NCBI GenBank assembly: GCA_001939145.1
Contig: LSRX01000319.1
Coordinates: 595,485-659,484 of the forward strand
Length of the DNA stretch: 64,000 nucleotides
Direction: 5' to 3'
Source: Symbiodinium microadriaticum
Lineage: Eukaryota > Sar > Dinophyceae > Suessiales > Symbiodiniaceae
Made by a program: the position numbers and the translations under genes. The notes beneath the pieces were generated by a model, which saw only the letters and a list, made by a program, of their open reading frames with translations, did not search any database and was not told the origin of the DNA. Within the stretch, counting starts at the first letter, position 1. Every line of letters starts with the position of its first letter. Below, in pieces: positions 1-10,863 of this stretch.

Positions 1-75
1 GGGTTTAGGGTTTAGGGTTTAGGGTTTGGGGTTTAGGGTTTGGGGTTTAGGGTTTGGGGTTTAGGGTTTAAGGTT
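1..75 (+). repeat. interstitial telomere-like tract, G-strand
   Basis: Tandem TTTAGGG with TTTGGGG variants. On the + strand at the left edge a real chromosome end would read CCCTAAA, so this is an internal tract or a contig cut. Confidence 0.85.
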
Positions 76-83
76 TTGGATAA

Positions 84-189
84 ATACCCATAATATAAGC
101 TCCATAGGAGTTCCTGTTTGGGATTACCGTTTAGGATCCTACGTATATATAAACCCACAAAAAGGAACTACTATGGAGCCTATGGGTAA
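84..189. mobile_element. MITE family A copy 1
   Basis: Imperfect palindrome. The right arm AAGGAACTACTATGGAGCC ending TATGGGTA pairs with a degenerate left arm. Consensus ends of the family are TACCCATAGGCTCC and its complement. Confidence 0.75.
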
Positions 190-519
190 GGATATGTTAA
201 GACTTTGGGGGTTTAGGGTTGAGGGGAACTGAAAGGTTTGGAGCCTCAGGCCTATTTTCAGGGTTACCATAAGGCCTGCGTTGAATGTAGAGGGGCCTTC
301 ACGTTTAGCATAGCGTTCCTCTTCGAACATTACTTTTTTAAGGATACTAAACGGGCTACTCTACGGCTTCTGGTTTTTTAAAGAGCTCCTCTAAGGGAAC
401 AAGGTCTTAGGGTTGAGGTTGAGGTTAGGTGTTTAGGACTTCAGATTACCCCTAAAACCCTTAACCGTATAGTTTAGGGCTTGATGTATGATGGCCTTCA
501 TACTTAATGTAAAGTCCTA

Positions 520-606
520 AATAACTAGAATAGGGTCTTCGGGGTATATTATACTATGACTATAAGGAACCCCGAAATCCTATTCTAATCATTAAGGCCC
601 CTACAT
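520..606. mobile_element. MITE family G copy
   Basis: Palindrome with arms AACTAGAATAGGGTCTTCGG and CCTATTCTAATCATTAAGGC around an A/T-rich loop. The same arms recur at 26487, 32160, 41606 and 56159. Confidence 0.7.
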
Positions 607-619
607 TACAGTAAGATAC

Positions 620-793
620 CGAGGGCGAAGGCGACATCACAAACGGCGAGGGCACGATGCCCGTGGAGGGTGTCGAGGGCCTCGAGGGCGGCCTAGCCTT
701 CGCCTTGGCCAAGCGCTCCTGATGAGCTCGGCGCTTCTTCGAGCGGTTGCTTTCCGGATCAGCATTGGTGTGCTTCGGCCCACGCCGCAACCC
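620..793 (-). CDS. exon-like island, basic/proline-rich protein
   Basis: Minus strand. The acceptor reads GGAACTCAG|GGG and the donor TCG|GTATCT. The 58 codons between stay open in phase 0 at both ends. The peptide holds SNRSKKRRAHQERLAKAKA followed by a Pro/Ser-rich stretch, which could be a nuclear or linker region. I do not recognise the protein. Most of this stretch is free of telomere-like repeats, unlike its flanks. The splice sites are inferred from sequence. Confidence 0.5.
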
Positions 794-1019
794 CTGAGTT
801 CCATCTGTCTGTGACAGCCCACCTCGTCACGCCGTCGGTCCTCGTATTCGAGGGTGGCTGCCTGTCATCCAGAGGTGCTTTCCACTCAAGTTGCTATGCA
901 GAGCCTGAGCGCATAGACTGTACTGCTGAAGCCAGCAGTGTGACGGTGAGCCGGGAGTCCTTTAAGCTTCTTAAGTCCGTGAGCGACACATGCAGCATGC
1001 GGCTAGGGTTCAGGGATTA

Positions 1020-1290
1020 GGGTTCAGGGTTTAGGGTTCAGGGTTTGGGGTTCAGGGATTAGGGTTCAGGGTTTAGGGTTCAGGGTTTGGGGTTCAGGGT
1101 TTGGGGTTGAGGGTTTACACTCTGAGCAGGGTTTAGGGTTCAGGCTTTGAGCAGGGTTTAGGGTATAGTCTTTAGGGCATGTAGCCTGGCTGGAAACCCT
1201 GAAACCCAAACCCTGAACCCCAAATCCTAAATCCTAAACCCCAAACCCTAAGTCCCTAAAGCCCTGAACCCTGAGACCCCAAGACCCTAA
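1020..1290. repeat. telomere-like repeat tract, both orientations
   Basis: TTCAGGG/TTTAGGG variants up to about 1180, then CCCTAAA/CCTGAAC variants. The two orientations converge next to the exon island at 1308. Confidence 0.8.
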
Positions 1291-1307
1291 AGACCTGAAC
1301 CCTAAGC

Positions 1308-1386
1308 CTCCGTCCTTGGCAATGGCGAGGATCTCTTGGTCCTCGGAGGTCAGTTTTTTCTTTACACTGGTCTTGTTGAGAGTGAT
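1308..1386 (-). CDS. exon-like island, Lys-rich helical peptide
   Basis: Minus strand. After CTCTTAG the frame reads NKTSVKKKLTSEDQEILAIA and then KDGG before G|GCTTAGGG, a GC-type donor formed by a telomere-like unit. CCCTAAA repeats lie on its low side and TTTAGGG on its high side, an arrangement shared by many islands here. Function unknown. Real coding sequence is suggested by codon pattern and charged-helix composition. Confidence 0.55.
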
Positions 1387-1740
1387 CTAAGAGGGCTTCA
1401 GAAAACACGGGGCCCTAGGATTTCAATGCTTAGGGCTTGGTGCTTTAGGCTTTTAGGGTTTAAGGTTTTAGGGTTTAGTTTTTTTTAAAGCACCTTTTTC
1501 CTCCTAGCAGTTAAGGTCGGCGGAATCCTTAGGGTTTTAGTTTTTAGGGTTTCAAATTTAGGGTCTAGGGTTCTACGGCAGGAGAGTTTAAGGACCCAAG
1601 ACTCAGGTACTTGGGGGTCTGGGCCACCTTAAGCTACCATAGCCTTTGTGGGCTTCTATTCACAACCCTGGTAAAGAATTTCCAGGACCTAAACCCGAAA
1701 CCCCTAAACCCTAAAAATTGGGCCGTCGCAGTTCAGGGTG

Positions 1741-1829
1741 CCCAGAGGCTCCATAGTAGCTCCTCTTTGTGGTGTATTTAGGATCCTATAAGGTAATCCC
1801 CAGGAACTACTATGGAGCCTATGGGTACG
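1741..1829. mobile_element. MITE family A copy 2
   Basis: Arms GGCTCCATAGTAGCTCCT and AGGAACTACTATGGAGCC around GGATCCTATAAGGTAATCC. Confidence 0.8.
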
Positions 1830-2861
1830 GTAGCGCCCTGGAGTTTAGGAATTTGGGGTTTTGGGGTTTTAGGGTTTGGTAGTGGCCTTGGAGTTTTAGA
1901 ATTTGGGGTCTTGCTGAGAGTAACTGTGGCCCTGGAATGTAGGAGTTTGGTGTTTAAAGAATTGAAGGCCGTGGAATTTGGGGTTTAGGGTTTAGGGCTT
2001 GGGAGTTAGGGACAAGAAGAGATTCGAGTCGTGGGGTTGGAGTACGGGGCTTCGCGTGCACAGCGAAGTGTCTAGGGTTTAGGGTTTAGGGGGTAGGGTG
2101 TTCAGAATTTGACAGCCATGATCCTGCCTGGGTTCAGGGAGTAGTTCTTACCTGTCGGGTGTACTACAGGGAACCACAAGTTAAGTTTTGGGTTTTAAAC
2201 ACAGATTCTAACCACCCCCCAGCTGCTTAAAGCGTACTTGCTCTAATTCCAAGAGCTTCGCAGTTTCAGATCTTCGCTTCAATCCGCTTCTCAAAAAAAA
2301 AAGAGCCCTAAACCCTAAACCCTAAACCCTAACCTTAAAAGAACCCTAAGCCCTTTATAAAACCCTAAATCCTAAACCCTAAACCCAGCTGGAGGTTTCA
2401 GCCTCCGGGTGCAGCAATGCAGGGCTTTGGGGGTGCAGCTTCCAAGGTTTACCTTGCGAGTTCTAGAAAGACTAGCAACTTTTTTAGTTCCTGGGTTTGG
2501 GGTTTAGGGTTCAGCAACGGGGTATAACGATGTCCTTCTAGAAGTTCCCTAAGCCCTAAGCCCTAGTTACTTTGGGTTAAGGTAGGGTTTGGAGCAGGAT
2601 CTTCGCTTTCCCCCGCCAAAGAGCCTTTGACCCTGAGAAGTTGTAGAAACCTCAAGCCCTAAACCCTAAAGCCTAGACCCCACACCCTAAACCCTAGACC
2701 CTAAGCCCTAAGCCCTAAACCCTAAGCCCTAAGCCCTAAACCCTAAGCCCTAACCCCTCGAAGCCCAAACGACCCAAACCAGCCCGTACAGCCACCCTGT
2801 CCGTTATCGAACCCTCCTACACCCCCTTTGATATTATGCTATATCTCTGCATAAGATACGC

Positions 2862-2863
2862 AC

Positions 2864-2896
<33 letters not shown>

Positions 2897-3066
2897 TGTA
2901 TGTATGTATGTATGTATGTATGTACGTATGTACGTATGTACGTATGTACGTATGTATGTATGTATGTATGTATGTATGTATGTATGTATATATTTTAAAT
3001 GATTTGTGTATGTTTAAAAACCTATATACATATATATATATATATATATATGTATGTATATGTATA

Positions 3067-3102
<36 letters not shown>

Positions 3103-3120
3103 TGTATGTATGTATGTATA
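2862..3120 (+). repeat. TATG/TACG microsatellite
   Basis: Two long (TATG)n blocks with TACG variants, at about 2862-2990 and 3070-3120, separated by an AT-rich spacer with (TA)n. It creates a spurious Tyr/Met/Cys/Val reading frame. Confidence 0.95.
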
Positions 3121-3486
3121 TTAACCTATGAAACCCTAGAAACCCAAACCGCCCACAGGAGTTCGGCCGAAGCTCGGAAGGAATGGCGGAGGTGCATCCC
3201 AGGACCTGGGGGAACAAACGGTGGGCAGCTCTCCAAAGTTAGGGCCCCTTTTCGGCTTTAGGGTTTTTGGGTTTAGGGGTTTAGGGGTCTAGGGTTTCGG
3301 GGTTTAGGGTGTACTTCGGATTTAGGGTTCGGCCTTTAAGGCTTAAATGCTAAGCCCTAAACCCTAAACCGAAACCCTAAACCCCAAACCCTAAACCCTA
3401 AACCCAAAGCCCTAAACTGTCTCCAACCCTAAACCCTGTCAAGCCGATCCAAGCCCCTATAATCTGTTTAGACCCTACCTGGACCC

Positions 3487-3553
3487 CAAAGAACCTAACT
3501 TTTTAGGGTTCTTTATGATTTCCTTATATAAGTCCTTGAAAGGTAGGCTTTTA
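3487..3553. mobile_element. MITE family M copy
   Basis: Arms AACCTAACTTTTTAGGGTTC and TTGAAAGGTAGG around ATGATTTCCTTATATAAG. Related copies lie near 19943, 34489, 41489, 47963 and 50907. Confidence 0.55.
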
Positions 3554-3847
3554 GGGCTCTAGGTAAGCCCTATAAACCCTAAACCCATTAAACCCCTAAA
3601 CCCTAAGTTATTCATAGACCCTGAACCCTAAACCTCGTACTGCAGAATGACATGTGGACAGCAACTCATCGTTGGGCAGAGCCCTCGGCAGAAAGGCTAG
3701 CAGAAAAAACGTCTGCGTTCTTGTTAGGAAAATAAAAAATGAGTTACCACTATAGAAAACATTCCTTATTATAGTTCATATATAATCTAGAAACCCCAAA
3801 AACCTAAAGTCCTAAGAGCCCACCAGAAGAACGCCAAGTTAGGGCAC

Positions 3848-3913
3848 CCTCCCCAGTCGCTGTCGGAGCTGTGATCCGTCTCGGAGGACCTGCTGCGGGG
3901 CAATGTGAATGGG
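3848..3913 (-). CDS. exon-like island
   Basis: Minus strand, directly after CCCTAAACCCTAAG. Encodes IAPQQVLRDGSQLRQRLGR and stops at AGG|GTGCCC, a possible donor. Unknown protein. The acceptor would be the telomere-like repeat itself. Confidence 0.35.
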
Positions 3914-3990
3914 CTTAGGGTTTAGGGTTTAGGGTTTAAGGTTTAGGGTTTAGGGTTTAGGGTTTATAGGTTTTAGGGTTTAGGGTTTAG
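3912..3990 (+). repeat. telomere-like tract
   Basis: Nearly perfect TTTAGGG units beginning immediately at the coding island that ends at 3913. Confidence 0.9.
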
Positions 3991-3992
3991 GG

Positions 3993-4092
3993 TAGGGGCC
4001 TCAGTAGTTAGAATAGGGTTTTTGGGGCTCCTTCATGGTATGATTATAGTTAAGGAGCCCTCAGAATCATATAGGTAACTATGTAGGCTTCT
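3993..4092. mobile_element. MITE family G copy (diverged)
   Basis: Left arm GGGGCCTCAGTAGTTAGAAT. The right arm is diverged (GGTAACTATGTAGGC). It sits between two telomere-like tracts. Confidence 0.55.
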
Positions 4093-4456
4093 AAATCAAT
4101 TAGGGTTTAGGGTTTAGGGTTTGGGGATTGGGGTTTAGGTTTTAGGGCTTGGGGGTGTCGGGTTTAGGGCTTGGAGTTTAGGGTTTAGGGAGTAGGGCTT
4201 TGGGGTTTAGGGTTTAGGGGTCCCCTAATCTATTTGATTTCACTGCCCAATCTCCTGAACGGCTCCTAACCTGAATGTACCTACACCTCTCAAAGTCTCA
4301 AACCCAAACTCTGCACCCAAAACACTGGCAAAACCTAAACCCTGCTCAGAAGAACTACACGTTTACGGTTGACCTTCGGGAAGATGTAAGGGAATATTTT
4401 ATACTACTCCAAAAAAACGAATGTGCATTTGCAACTATGGGACAAAGTGAACTAAC

Positions 4457-4530
4457 TCCCGGACTCATCAGCGAGGCCTGCCGCCGCGCTCCGCAGTTGT
4501 GGCAGAAGTTAGCCTGCCGAAAGTCCGTCT
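4457..4530 (-). CDS. exon-like island with a CxxC knuckle
   Basis: Minus strand. Acceptor CCAATTCCAG|ACG, donor CCGGGA|GTTAGT. The peptide contains DFRQANFCHNCGARRQASLM, one CxxC half of a zinc-ribbon-like site. The partner cysteines must be in another exon. Single C-x2-C-G-x-R/K-R exons suit zinc-ribbon proteins, but I cannot name the family. Confidence 0.55.
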
Positions 4531-4757
4531 GGAATTGGGGTGTACATTAGTGAGCCTCCTTGAGAACTAGAATAGGGCTTCTCTACGATACTAGAATAAG
4601 GCAAGAAGCCTTAAAAGAAGCCCAAGCCTCAACCCTAAACCCTAAGGAAGAAGGCTTAAGGAATCGCAGGTTGCGGTTCTCGCCTTGAGAAAGGGGCCTA
4701 AGCCAAAACTAGCACGACCAGGAAGATGGCAAGAGCATTCATCAACTCTGTCTTTGC

Positions 4758-4852
4758 TACCCAATAGGCTCCTAAGTAGTTCCTTTGTGTGGTTTATATT
4801 GAGAATCCTATAAGGCAATCCCAAAAAGGAACTACTAAGGAGCCTATGGGTA
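4758..4852. mobile_element. MITE family A copy 3
   Basis: TACCCAATAGGCTCCTAAG to AGGAGCCTATGGGTA. The body matches the family consensus. Confidence 0.85.
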
Positions 4853-5059
4853 ACCTCATCATAATCATCAGAATCGTTGCAACGATCATCACGTTGCTCA
4901 ATATCGCAATTGCCATCTTCATCACGAACTTCTGAACCCTGAACCCCATAGAGCACTTCTTAGCCCCGGAAAACCCAGCCTCAGCCACGTTTCGAGTGCC
5001 ACATTTCGTACAGGTCCAGGACGCCTCGTCTTTAAGTTTTCAAGACATGACAAGAGGCT

Positions 5060-5580
5060 TTGGTAGGTTCAACGAAAGGCTATCGAAAAGGGCAGAAACA
5101 GGAGAAGGAAGCTGAAGGTGTGTTTACAGGGTGCGAAACGGTGGGGGACAGTTATAGCATTGACGTTCGAAAGGTACTAAGCTACTTAACATTTGCACAT
5201 GGAAGACTTGGCAGTTCAGGGCGTGCGGCTTGTGATGTACAGATTCAAGGGTTGTGGCTTCAAGGCAAGTTCAAGTTGGACATCGTCACGAACATGCGGT
5301 GCATGACAAACTTACATGGAAGTAGTAAACACAAACGCAGTGGTGCGGGCAACCAAACAGGCACAACAACAAGCAACATCATGCGCAGTACAAAACCAAT
5401 CGAATCAATTTTCGCGTGACGACCAGTGGCAAATATGCGTGGCATCGAAACAGCGATGTCTTTGTTGTCTGCTACTGCCACTGCTACTGCTGCTGCAAAT
5501 GCTGCTGCTGTTGCTATTGTCACGGACGACGACTACTACTAGTAGTACGACTGCATATTACAGTCCTGCTAAGTGACACA
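5060..5580 (+). other. repeat-poor tract with CTG/ACG microsatellite
   Basis: About 520 bases without telomere-like repeats or MITEs. A 119-codon + frame runs 5060-5419, but neither frame composition nor splice signals convince me it is coding. The end carries CTG, GTTGCTATTG and ACGACGACTACTACTAGTAG runs. Confidence 0.4.
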
Positions 5581-5622
5581 GATGGGATCGTGCTTAACCG
5601 TAGTCTTCAAATTCTTGACACA

Positions 5623-5716
5623 TACCCACAGGCTCCATAGTAGTTCCGTTTTATGGTTTATATTTAGAATCCTATAAAGTAATCCCAAAAAGGAACTACT
5701 ATGGAGCCTATGGGTA
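5623..5716. mobile_element. MITE family A copy 4
   Basis: TACCCACAGGCTCCATAG to ATGGAGCCTATGGGTA, a well conserved copy. Confidence 0.9.
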
Positions 5717-5778
5717 GTTATCCTAAACCCTAAACCCCTAAACCCTAAGCCCCAAACCCTAAACCCTAAACAATCACC

Positions 5779-5842
5779 CCGCCCTCAGGCGCACCCGACT
5801 GCGACTTGCGGGCGTCTGCTGCGACGGACCACTCCTTGGCTA
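5779..5842 (-). CDS. exon-like island, Ala/Lys-rich
   Basis: Minus strand. It begins right after CTAAACCCTAG and encodes KEWSVAADARKSQSGAPEGG. Telomere-like repeats abut both sides (CCCTAAA low, TTTAGGG high). Unknown protein. Confidence 0.45.
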
Positions 5843-6126
5843 GGGTTTAGGGTTTAGGACTTTAGGGTTTAGGTTTTAGGGTTTGGGGTTTAGGGGTTTA
5901 GGGTTTTAGGGTTTAGGGTTTTTTGTCCTAGGCTATGGGAAAAGATGGGCTGTCCAACATGTACGATGTAGGCTTTAGGCTTCGGGCGTGGGATTGGGAT
6001 ATTGACTGGAAGATCATCGTCCTAGTTAACTGTTGACCATTGTTCGTATACATTCTTTGCTTATAGTAGGCCGAGTCATAAGATAAGTCGGCTCCGGTGG
6101 TGTTCTCTGGACCCTAAACCCTAAAC

Positions 6127-6181
6127 CGGATTCTGCCAGAGCAGCGATTTTTTCGAGGATCCTTGGCAGGCTCCACTCGGA
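6127..6181 (-). CDS. exon-like island ending at a telomere-like donor
   Basis: Minus strand. Acceptor CCTTTTTGTAG|TCC with a pyrimidine run. Encodes SEWSLPRILEKIAALAES and ends TCCG|GTTTAGGGTTTAGGG, so the telomere-like array supplies the GT donor. Length 55 nt. Unknown protein. Confidence 0.55.
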
Positions 6182-6399
6182 CTACAAAAAGGGCACATGT
6201 TGGGGCGCTTGGCTTAAGGATTCAAGCCGTCCACCCCCAGAGACTCCAAAACCCCTTAACTAAGGAACATACACTTATAATTATAATAAGAGCCCTAATG
6301 AGATTTATAGGTACATTTCGCAATGAAGGGGTTTTGGAATCTCTAGGCAGGTTCTGGGGCTTCAAGGCTTCATGGCGCGAAATATCTGAACCCTAAAAC

Positions 6400-6720
6400 G
6401 GTTTAAGGGGTTAAGGGTTTAGGGTTTAGGGCTTGGGGTTAGGGTGACCCCTGAACCCTAAACGTTTAAGGTAGGAACCTGATTCAGAAACCCTGGCCCC
6501 TATCACCCCACAATATCAGAGCTCATATAAGGAACCCTAATATCGACCCAAGGTTTCCTAATCAGGTTACGCCTTTAGGGGTTCGGGTTTAGGGTTTAGG
6601 TTTAGGGTTTAGGGTTTAGGGTTTAGGGGCTTAGGGGTTTAGGGTTTAGGGTTTAGGGGCTTAGGGGTTTAGGGTTTAGGGTTTAGGGTTTAGGGGCTTA
6701 GGGGCTTAGGGTTTAGGGGT
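6400..6720 (+). repeat. telomere-like tract
   Basis: TTTAGGG with TTTAGGGGC variants, densest at 6590-6720, interrupted by about 100 bases of non-repeat. Confidence 0.85.
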
Positions 6721-6913
6721 TCGGGTTCTAGAGAAACGCCTGCAAGGTTTGTATATGGGTATCTTGAAAAGGACGATAACTTAGAGCCCTAAAACCTTAA
6801 ACCGTTATGACCCTAAACTCCAAACCTCAAAGCCCCCTCATGGAAACGCTACGAAAACAACTCAACTACTACCCTAATAAGCCGATCCCTATAAACCCTA
6901 AACCCTAAACCTT

Positions 6914-7002
6914 CCCATAGGCTCTATAGTAGTTCCTTTTTGGGATTACCTTCTAGGATCCTAAATGCAGACCACAAAATGAAACTACTACGGAGCCTAT
7001 GG
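6914..7002. mobile_element. MITE family A copy 5
   Basis: CCCATAGGCTCTATAGTAG to CTACTACGGAGCCTATGG. The body is inverted relative to copy 4. Confidence 0.85.
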
Positions 7003-7149
7003 TTTCAGCCCGAAGCTCCCCAACACCACAAGAGAAGCGCTGAACCCAGAGGGGGGCCTGAACGGTGGAGGCCTCCGAAGCTAGTAGAGGGGCTACGAAG
7101 TAATTACCAATATTAATTCTGGGGGGGGGTCCATATTATATGTTTGGGC

Positions 7150-7440
7150 TTTTGGCCCCTAAACCCCAAACCCGAACCCCTAAACCCTAAACCCCAAACC
7201 CTAAACCCCAAACCCCAAACCCTAAACCCAAACCCCTAAACCCTAAACCCCAAACCCTAAACCCCAAACCCCAAACCCTAAACCCTAAACCCCAAACCCT
7301 AAACCCCAAACCCCAAACCCTAAACCCAAACCCCTAAACCCTAAACCAATTCCAGAACCCTACAGTACCCTTTAAGGTACACGCTAAGACCCCCAAACCC
7401 TAAACCCCTAAACCCTAAACCCCCTTAAAGGGGACCCCGT
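7150..7440 (-). repeat. telomere-like tract, C-strand, higher-order
   Basis: CCCTAAACCCCAAACCC units recur in a longer repeat (the AAACCCCTAAACCCTAAACCCC block appears several times), a small higher-order array. Confidence 0.8.
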
Positions 7441-7871
7441 ACAATACCCTTTCAGGCATATGTACGCTAAGACCCCCAAGCTCGAAGATCGTCTTGCAAA
7501 CGGAGCCACGACGCTGACTTGACGCCTGTCAAAGCCAACACAAGGGTTCAAGATTTGGGCTTGGGGCTTGGAGTTTAGGGGCTGAGGGTTTAGGGCTTGA
7601 GGTTTAGGGGTTTAGGGGTTTAGGGTGTAGGGTTTAGGGTTTGGGGTTCGGGGTTTAGGGTTTATGGTTTGCGGTCCCTTTGGTTTAAGGCTTCGGGTTT
7701 AGGTCTGTGTTTTAGCGTTTTGGGGGTTTAGGGCTTACAAAGTACATAGGTGGGTTTTAGATTCCTTGCAAGGAGTCCCACGGTGGTGACCCGAAGTCCT
7801 GCCCAAAGCCTCCCGTTAAGACACATCACGGTCAATACCAGTAAGGACGATACTATGAACCATCATAGCAA

Positions 7872-7966
7872 CACCCATAGGCTCCATAGTAGTTCCTTTT
7901 TGGGGATTACCTTTCAGGATCCCAAATACAAACCACAAAAAGGACCTACTATGGAGCTAATGGGTA
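7872..7966. mobile_element. MITE family A copy 6
   Basis: CCCATAGGCTCCATAGTAG to CCTACTATGGAGCTAATGGG. Confidence 0.85.
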
Positions 7967-8213
7967 TAGACAGTAATAATACGATGGCTATCTTTTGAAT
8001 TGCAGATCTTCGGGCTCCTCCGGGCAATTCGGATTCGGGGGCCTCCCTAAACCCTAAACCCTAAGCGGCAAGTTAAAGGTCATCCGACGGCTCCGGCGTT
8101 AAGGTCCCAATCGCAAAGAAAAGCCCAAAACCTGACACCCCAGATCCTGCGCCGGGTGCAGGTCCCCAAGGGTCCTACTGTAGGTACGGCTATGATTGGG
8201 GGGGATACTTCTC

Positions 8214-8287
8214 TAACCTCCCAGGTACCTATTATAGGCTACTAGAGACCCTAGGGCCCTATATAGTAGGTACCTGGGCGGTTAGGG
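8214..8287. mobile_element. MITE family E copy 1
   Basis: Arms TAACCTCCCAGGTACCTA and TAGGTACCTGGGCGGTTA. The same palindrome is nested inside element D at 49611. Confidence 0.7.
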
Positions 8288-9836
8288 CTTGCCCAACTCA
8301 TAATGCAATATCTGATAAAGAAAAACTTACAATCTATTGCTGTATAGGTACTTAGAAGCCTTTGGGCGACAAGCTTTCCATGTGCGGGAGGTTGGAAGGA
8401 GGGGGAGAGGGTAGGGTGGAGGGGGTGGGGGTTAGNGGGGGGGGTGGAGATTTTGGGGTTCATTTTAGGAAATTTTAGTTGCAATACGTAGGGAAAAGTA
8501 GTGCTCAGCAACCAGGCACCTCGATGAAAACCCTCCTAGCAGGCTAGAACCTCTACTTAAAGGTTCATGGATAGTTCTAAATGGGTGGGGGTGTGATAAT
8601 TAGAGTAACTTCCGCTATCACCTCAACTATGGGACTTATAACACCACTTAAAACTTTTACCTTCGACCTCCACCCCAAACCCTAAACCCTAAGCCTATTA
8701 CCCATACTGGGGGACTTACTCTAAACCCAAGGCCAAGAGCCCTATAGTAAGTCACATTAGGGGACTTATATATTCCCACGAAGAACTACACATGAACGTC
8801 TACAAGCTCAAAAGAAGCCCTGGAAAAACACCGAAGTCTGGGAGCAGGGTCGCGGGAATCGGGTCTAGGGTTTTTAGGGCTTCGGGTTTAGGGCTTTAGG
8901 GTATTAGGGTTGGGGGTTTGAGGGTTTAGGGGTTAGGGTACGATTTAGGGCCCCCAAACCCTAAACCCTAAACGGGTTAGAGTGTAGGGTTTCGGGTGTT
9001 GGGGTACCTCCTGGCTCCTTAGAAGTTAAGCGGCCAATACATCCTTTAGAGATTCCTGAGCATCAATGCAACCAAACACCTTGCAGACAAGGCTAAAACC
9101 CTGTAAGTCCTGAACCTTAACCCTAAAACCCCTAAACCCCTAAAGCCTAAACCCTAAACCCTCAACCCTAAGCCCTGAACCCCTAAACTCTAAACCCCAA
9201 GCCCTAAACCCCTGAAGCCTACCCCAAAGCCCCTAGGCGTGTAACACCCTGGGAGTTAGGATTAGGGAGACCCCTTGGGGATATAGACCCTCTCAATAAG
9301 GTCCCCTTTAAGAGAGCCACAAGTAGGGTTCAGAAGGGTCCCCTTTAAGGGTCTTCCTAATACTACCTAGGAAACCCTGAAAGGTTCATGCCAGAGGACG
9401 CTCGACGGCTTCGTCGAGTTCCGCCAGCTGCCAGACGCCCAAGGACGTACACCTGTGTTGCGGTTCCTTTAGGGTCCTGAAGAGTCTAGGGTTTAGGGTC
9501 CTCTAGGGTTTAGGGTTTAGGGTCCTAAAGAGTCTAGGGTTTAGGGTTTCGGGGTTTAGGGTCCTAAAAACTCTCGACTTATAAAGGCATAAACAAAAAA
9601 AACTATAGAACTAGTCACAATAGTCTAAGGGGAACAACAATTGTAACAAGCAAGAGTAGTACAAGTTGATGGTAAACATGCCAACAGCACTGATCATAGA
9701 AAAGGCACCACTGTTGCAGTTCGTATTGCCACAAGAACAAGGATAGCACGTGCATTCTGTTTAAGTGTGTGAGCAACCTCCTTCGCAAAAGCTCAGGGCC
9801 GCTATAGAAGGCCTTCAAGCTTTTGCATTTACGGTT

Positions 9837-10026
9837 TACCCATCGGCTCCATAGTGGTTCCTTTTGGGGATTACCTTATAGGATCCTAAATACAAACCGT
9901 TGATGGTATGAACAGTATAAATCCTGCATTACCCACAACAAGGAATAGACCATAATTTCCATAGTTTAGGGTCCTTAAGGTAATGCTGGATTTATATCCT
10001 CAACAGTGCTATGGAGCCTATGGGTA
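9837..10026. mobile_element. MITE family A copy 7, split by a family B insertion
   Basis: The left arm CCCATCGGCTCCATAGTGG and body run to CAAACC. Family B then intervenes, and the A right arm resumes as TGCTATGGAGCCTATGGGTA. Confidence 0.85.
9899..10004. mobile_element. MITE family B nested in family A
   Basis: GTTGATGGTATGAACAGTAT at one end and GGATTTATATCCTCAAC at the other, with the family core ATTACCCACAACAAGGAATA. About 10 bases of the A right arm appear lost at the junction. Confidence 0.85.
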
Positions 10027-10137
10027 GGGGCTGGGTCTCCTCTTTTTGGGACTCCCAGACCACGTTCTCAGGGACGGGCGGGCAAATGCAACCGAACAAG
10101 TTTTATACAAGCCTCAGACTTAAGGAGACCTAAAAGG

Positions 10138-10658
10138 CTAGCGAAGCATTGCCCGAAGAAGGTCCCCACTCGAGGCCGCCTGGGACGGAATCGGCGTGAT
10201 CAAGAACTTGCTTTGGCGTTCCCCGCCCAAAAGCAATTGCGGCTGAGCTTGTGTTGGTTGGGCCATTGCCCCAACATGCTCTGAAAGACGAAGCTGAATC
10301 CCTCCACTTTGTGGGGGGGGGGGCACCATGGTGTCGACTTGGACCGGAATCACAGTCGGAGCAGCGGGCGATGGACTCGGGCCCAATGTCGTCGGCGGCG
10401 TAGTAGGGTGAGTTGGCGGGGCTGCTGAGGTCTGACAGGTCTGAGTTGGTCGGTCACTCGGGGGCTTCCTCTGTGGAAGCGTCGGAAGCCTCGACAAAAC
10501 CGGATAGCCGGCAGCTCACTCATCACCTGCTCGAAGTTGGCCCTCATCTGAGTTTCCGTCTCGTTCTGCTGGTCGACCATGCCAGTTGTCATGCTCTCGA
10601 GCCTCACCAAACGGTCTTCGCAGTTCTGAACAGCCTCGCTGCATGCGGTGAGCGTGTT
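10138..10658 (-). pseudogene. gag-like coiled-coil and Pro-rich protein relic
   Basis: Minus strand. The upstream part encodes a polar coiled-coil stretch including QNETETQMRANFEQVMSELP. The frame shifts near 10500 into a Pro/Thr-rich run (PPTHPTTPPTTLGPSPSP) and then a Gln/Leu-rich end that stops at 10138. Coiled coil followed by a Pro-rich linker would suit a retrotransposon gag N-terminus, but no zinc knuckle is visible. A GTTTTG donor at the shift (ATCCG|GTTTTG) is an alternative to a frameshift. Confidence 0.45.
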
Positions 10659-10774
10659 TTGCGCCAGGGGCTTGGGGTTTTAAAAGTTTTGGGGCTTAGG
10701 GTTTAGGGATTTTGGGTTTGGGGGGTTTAGGGTTTTGGGGTTCAGTTCAGGGTTCCGGGGGTCTTGAAAGCTTT

Positions 10775-10863
10775 AGGGCCCAGATTAGCGCTGCAAGCTG
10801 GCGGTAGACGAGTCGATGACGGTGTGGAAAAGGCGCACAAAACACGACCAGCTTGGAACTCAT
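10775..10863 (-). CDS. exon-like island
   Basis: Minus strand. The frame reads MSSKLVVFCAPFPHRHRLVY then RQLAALIWALK. A + strand frame here is also open, so the strand is uncertain. Unknown protein. Confidence 0.3.

Noticed and set aside
1-75. Terminal telomere
   Set aside because: Orientation and variant units fit an interstitial tract.
2836-3261. 141-codon + frame rich in Tyr, Met, Cys and Val
   Set aside because: It is the translation of a TATG/TACG microsatellite.
4642-4988. Minus-strand ORFs crossing 4758-4852
   Set aside because: Much of their length is MITE A sequence, which gives similar peptides at 22128, 22564, 45638 and 60446.
8251-8511. 86-codon minus frame
   Set aside because: It runs through MITE E and a G-rich low-complexity stretch containing an ambiguous base.
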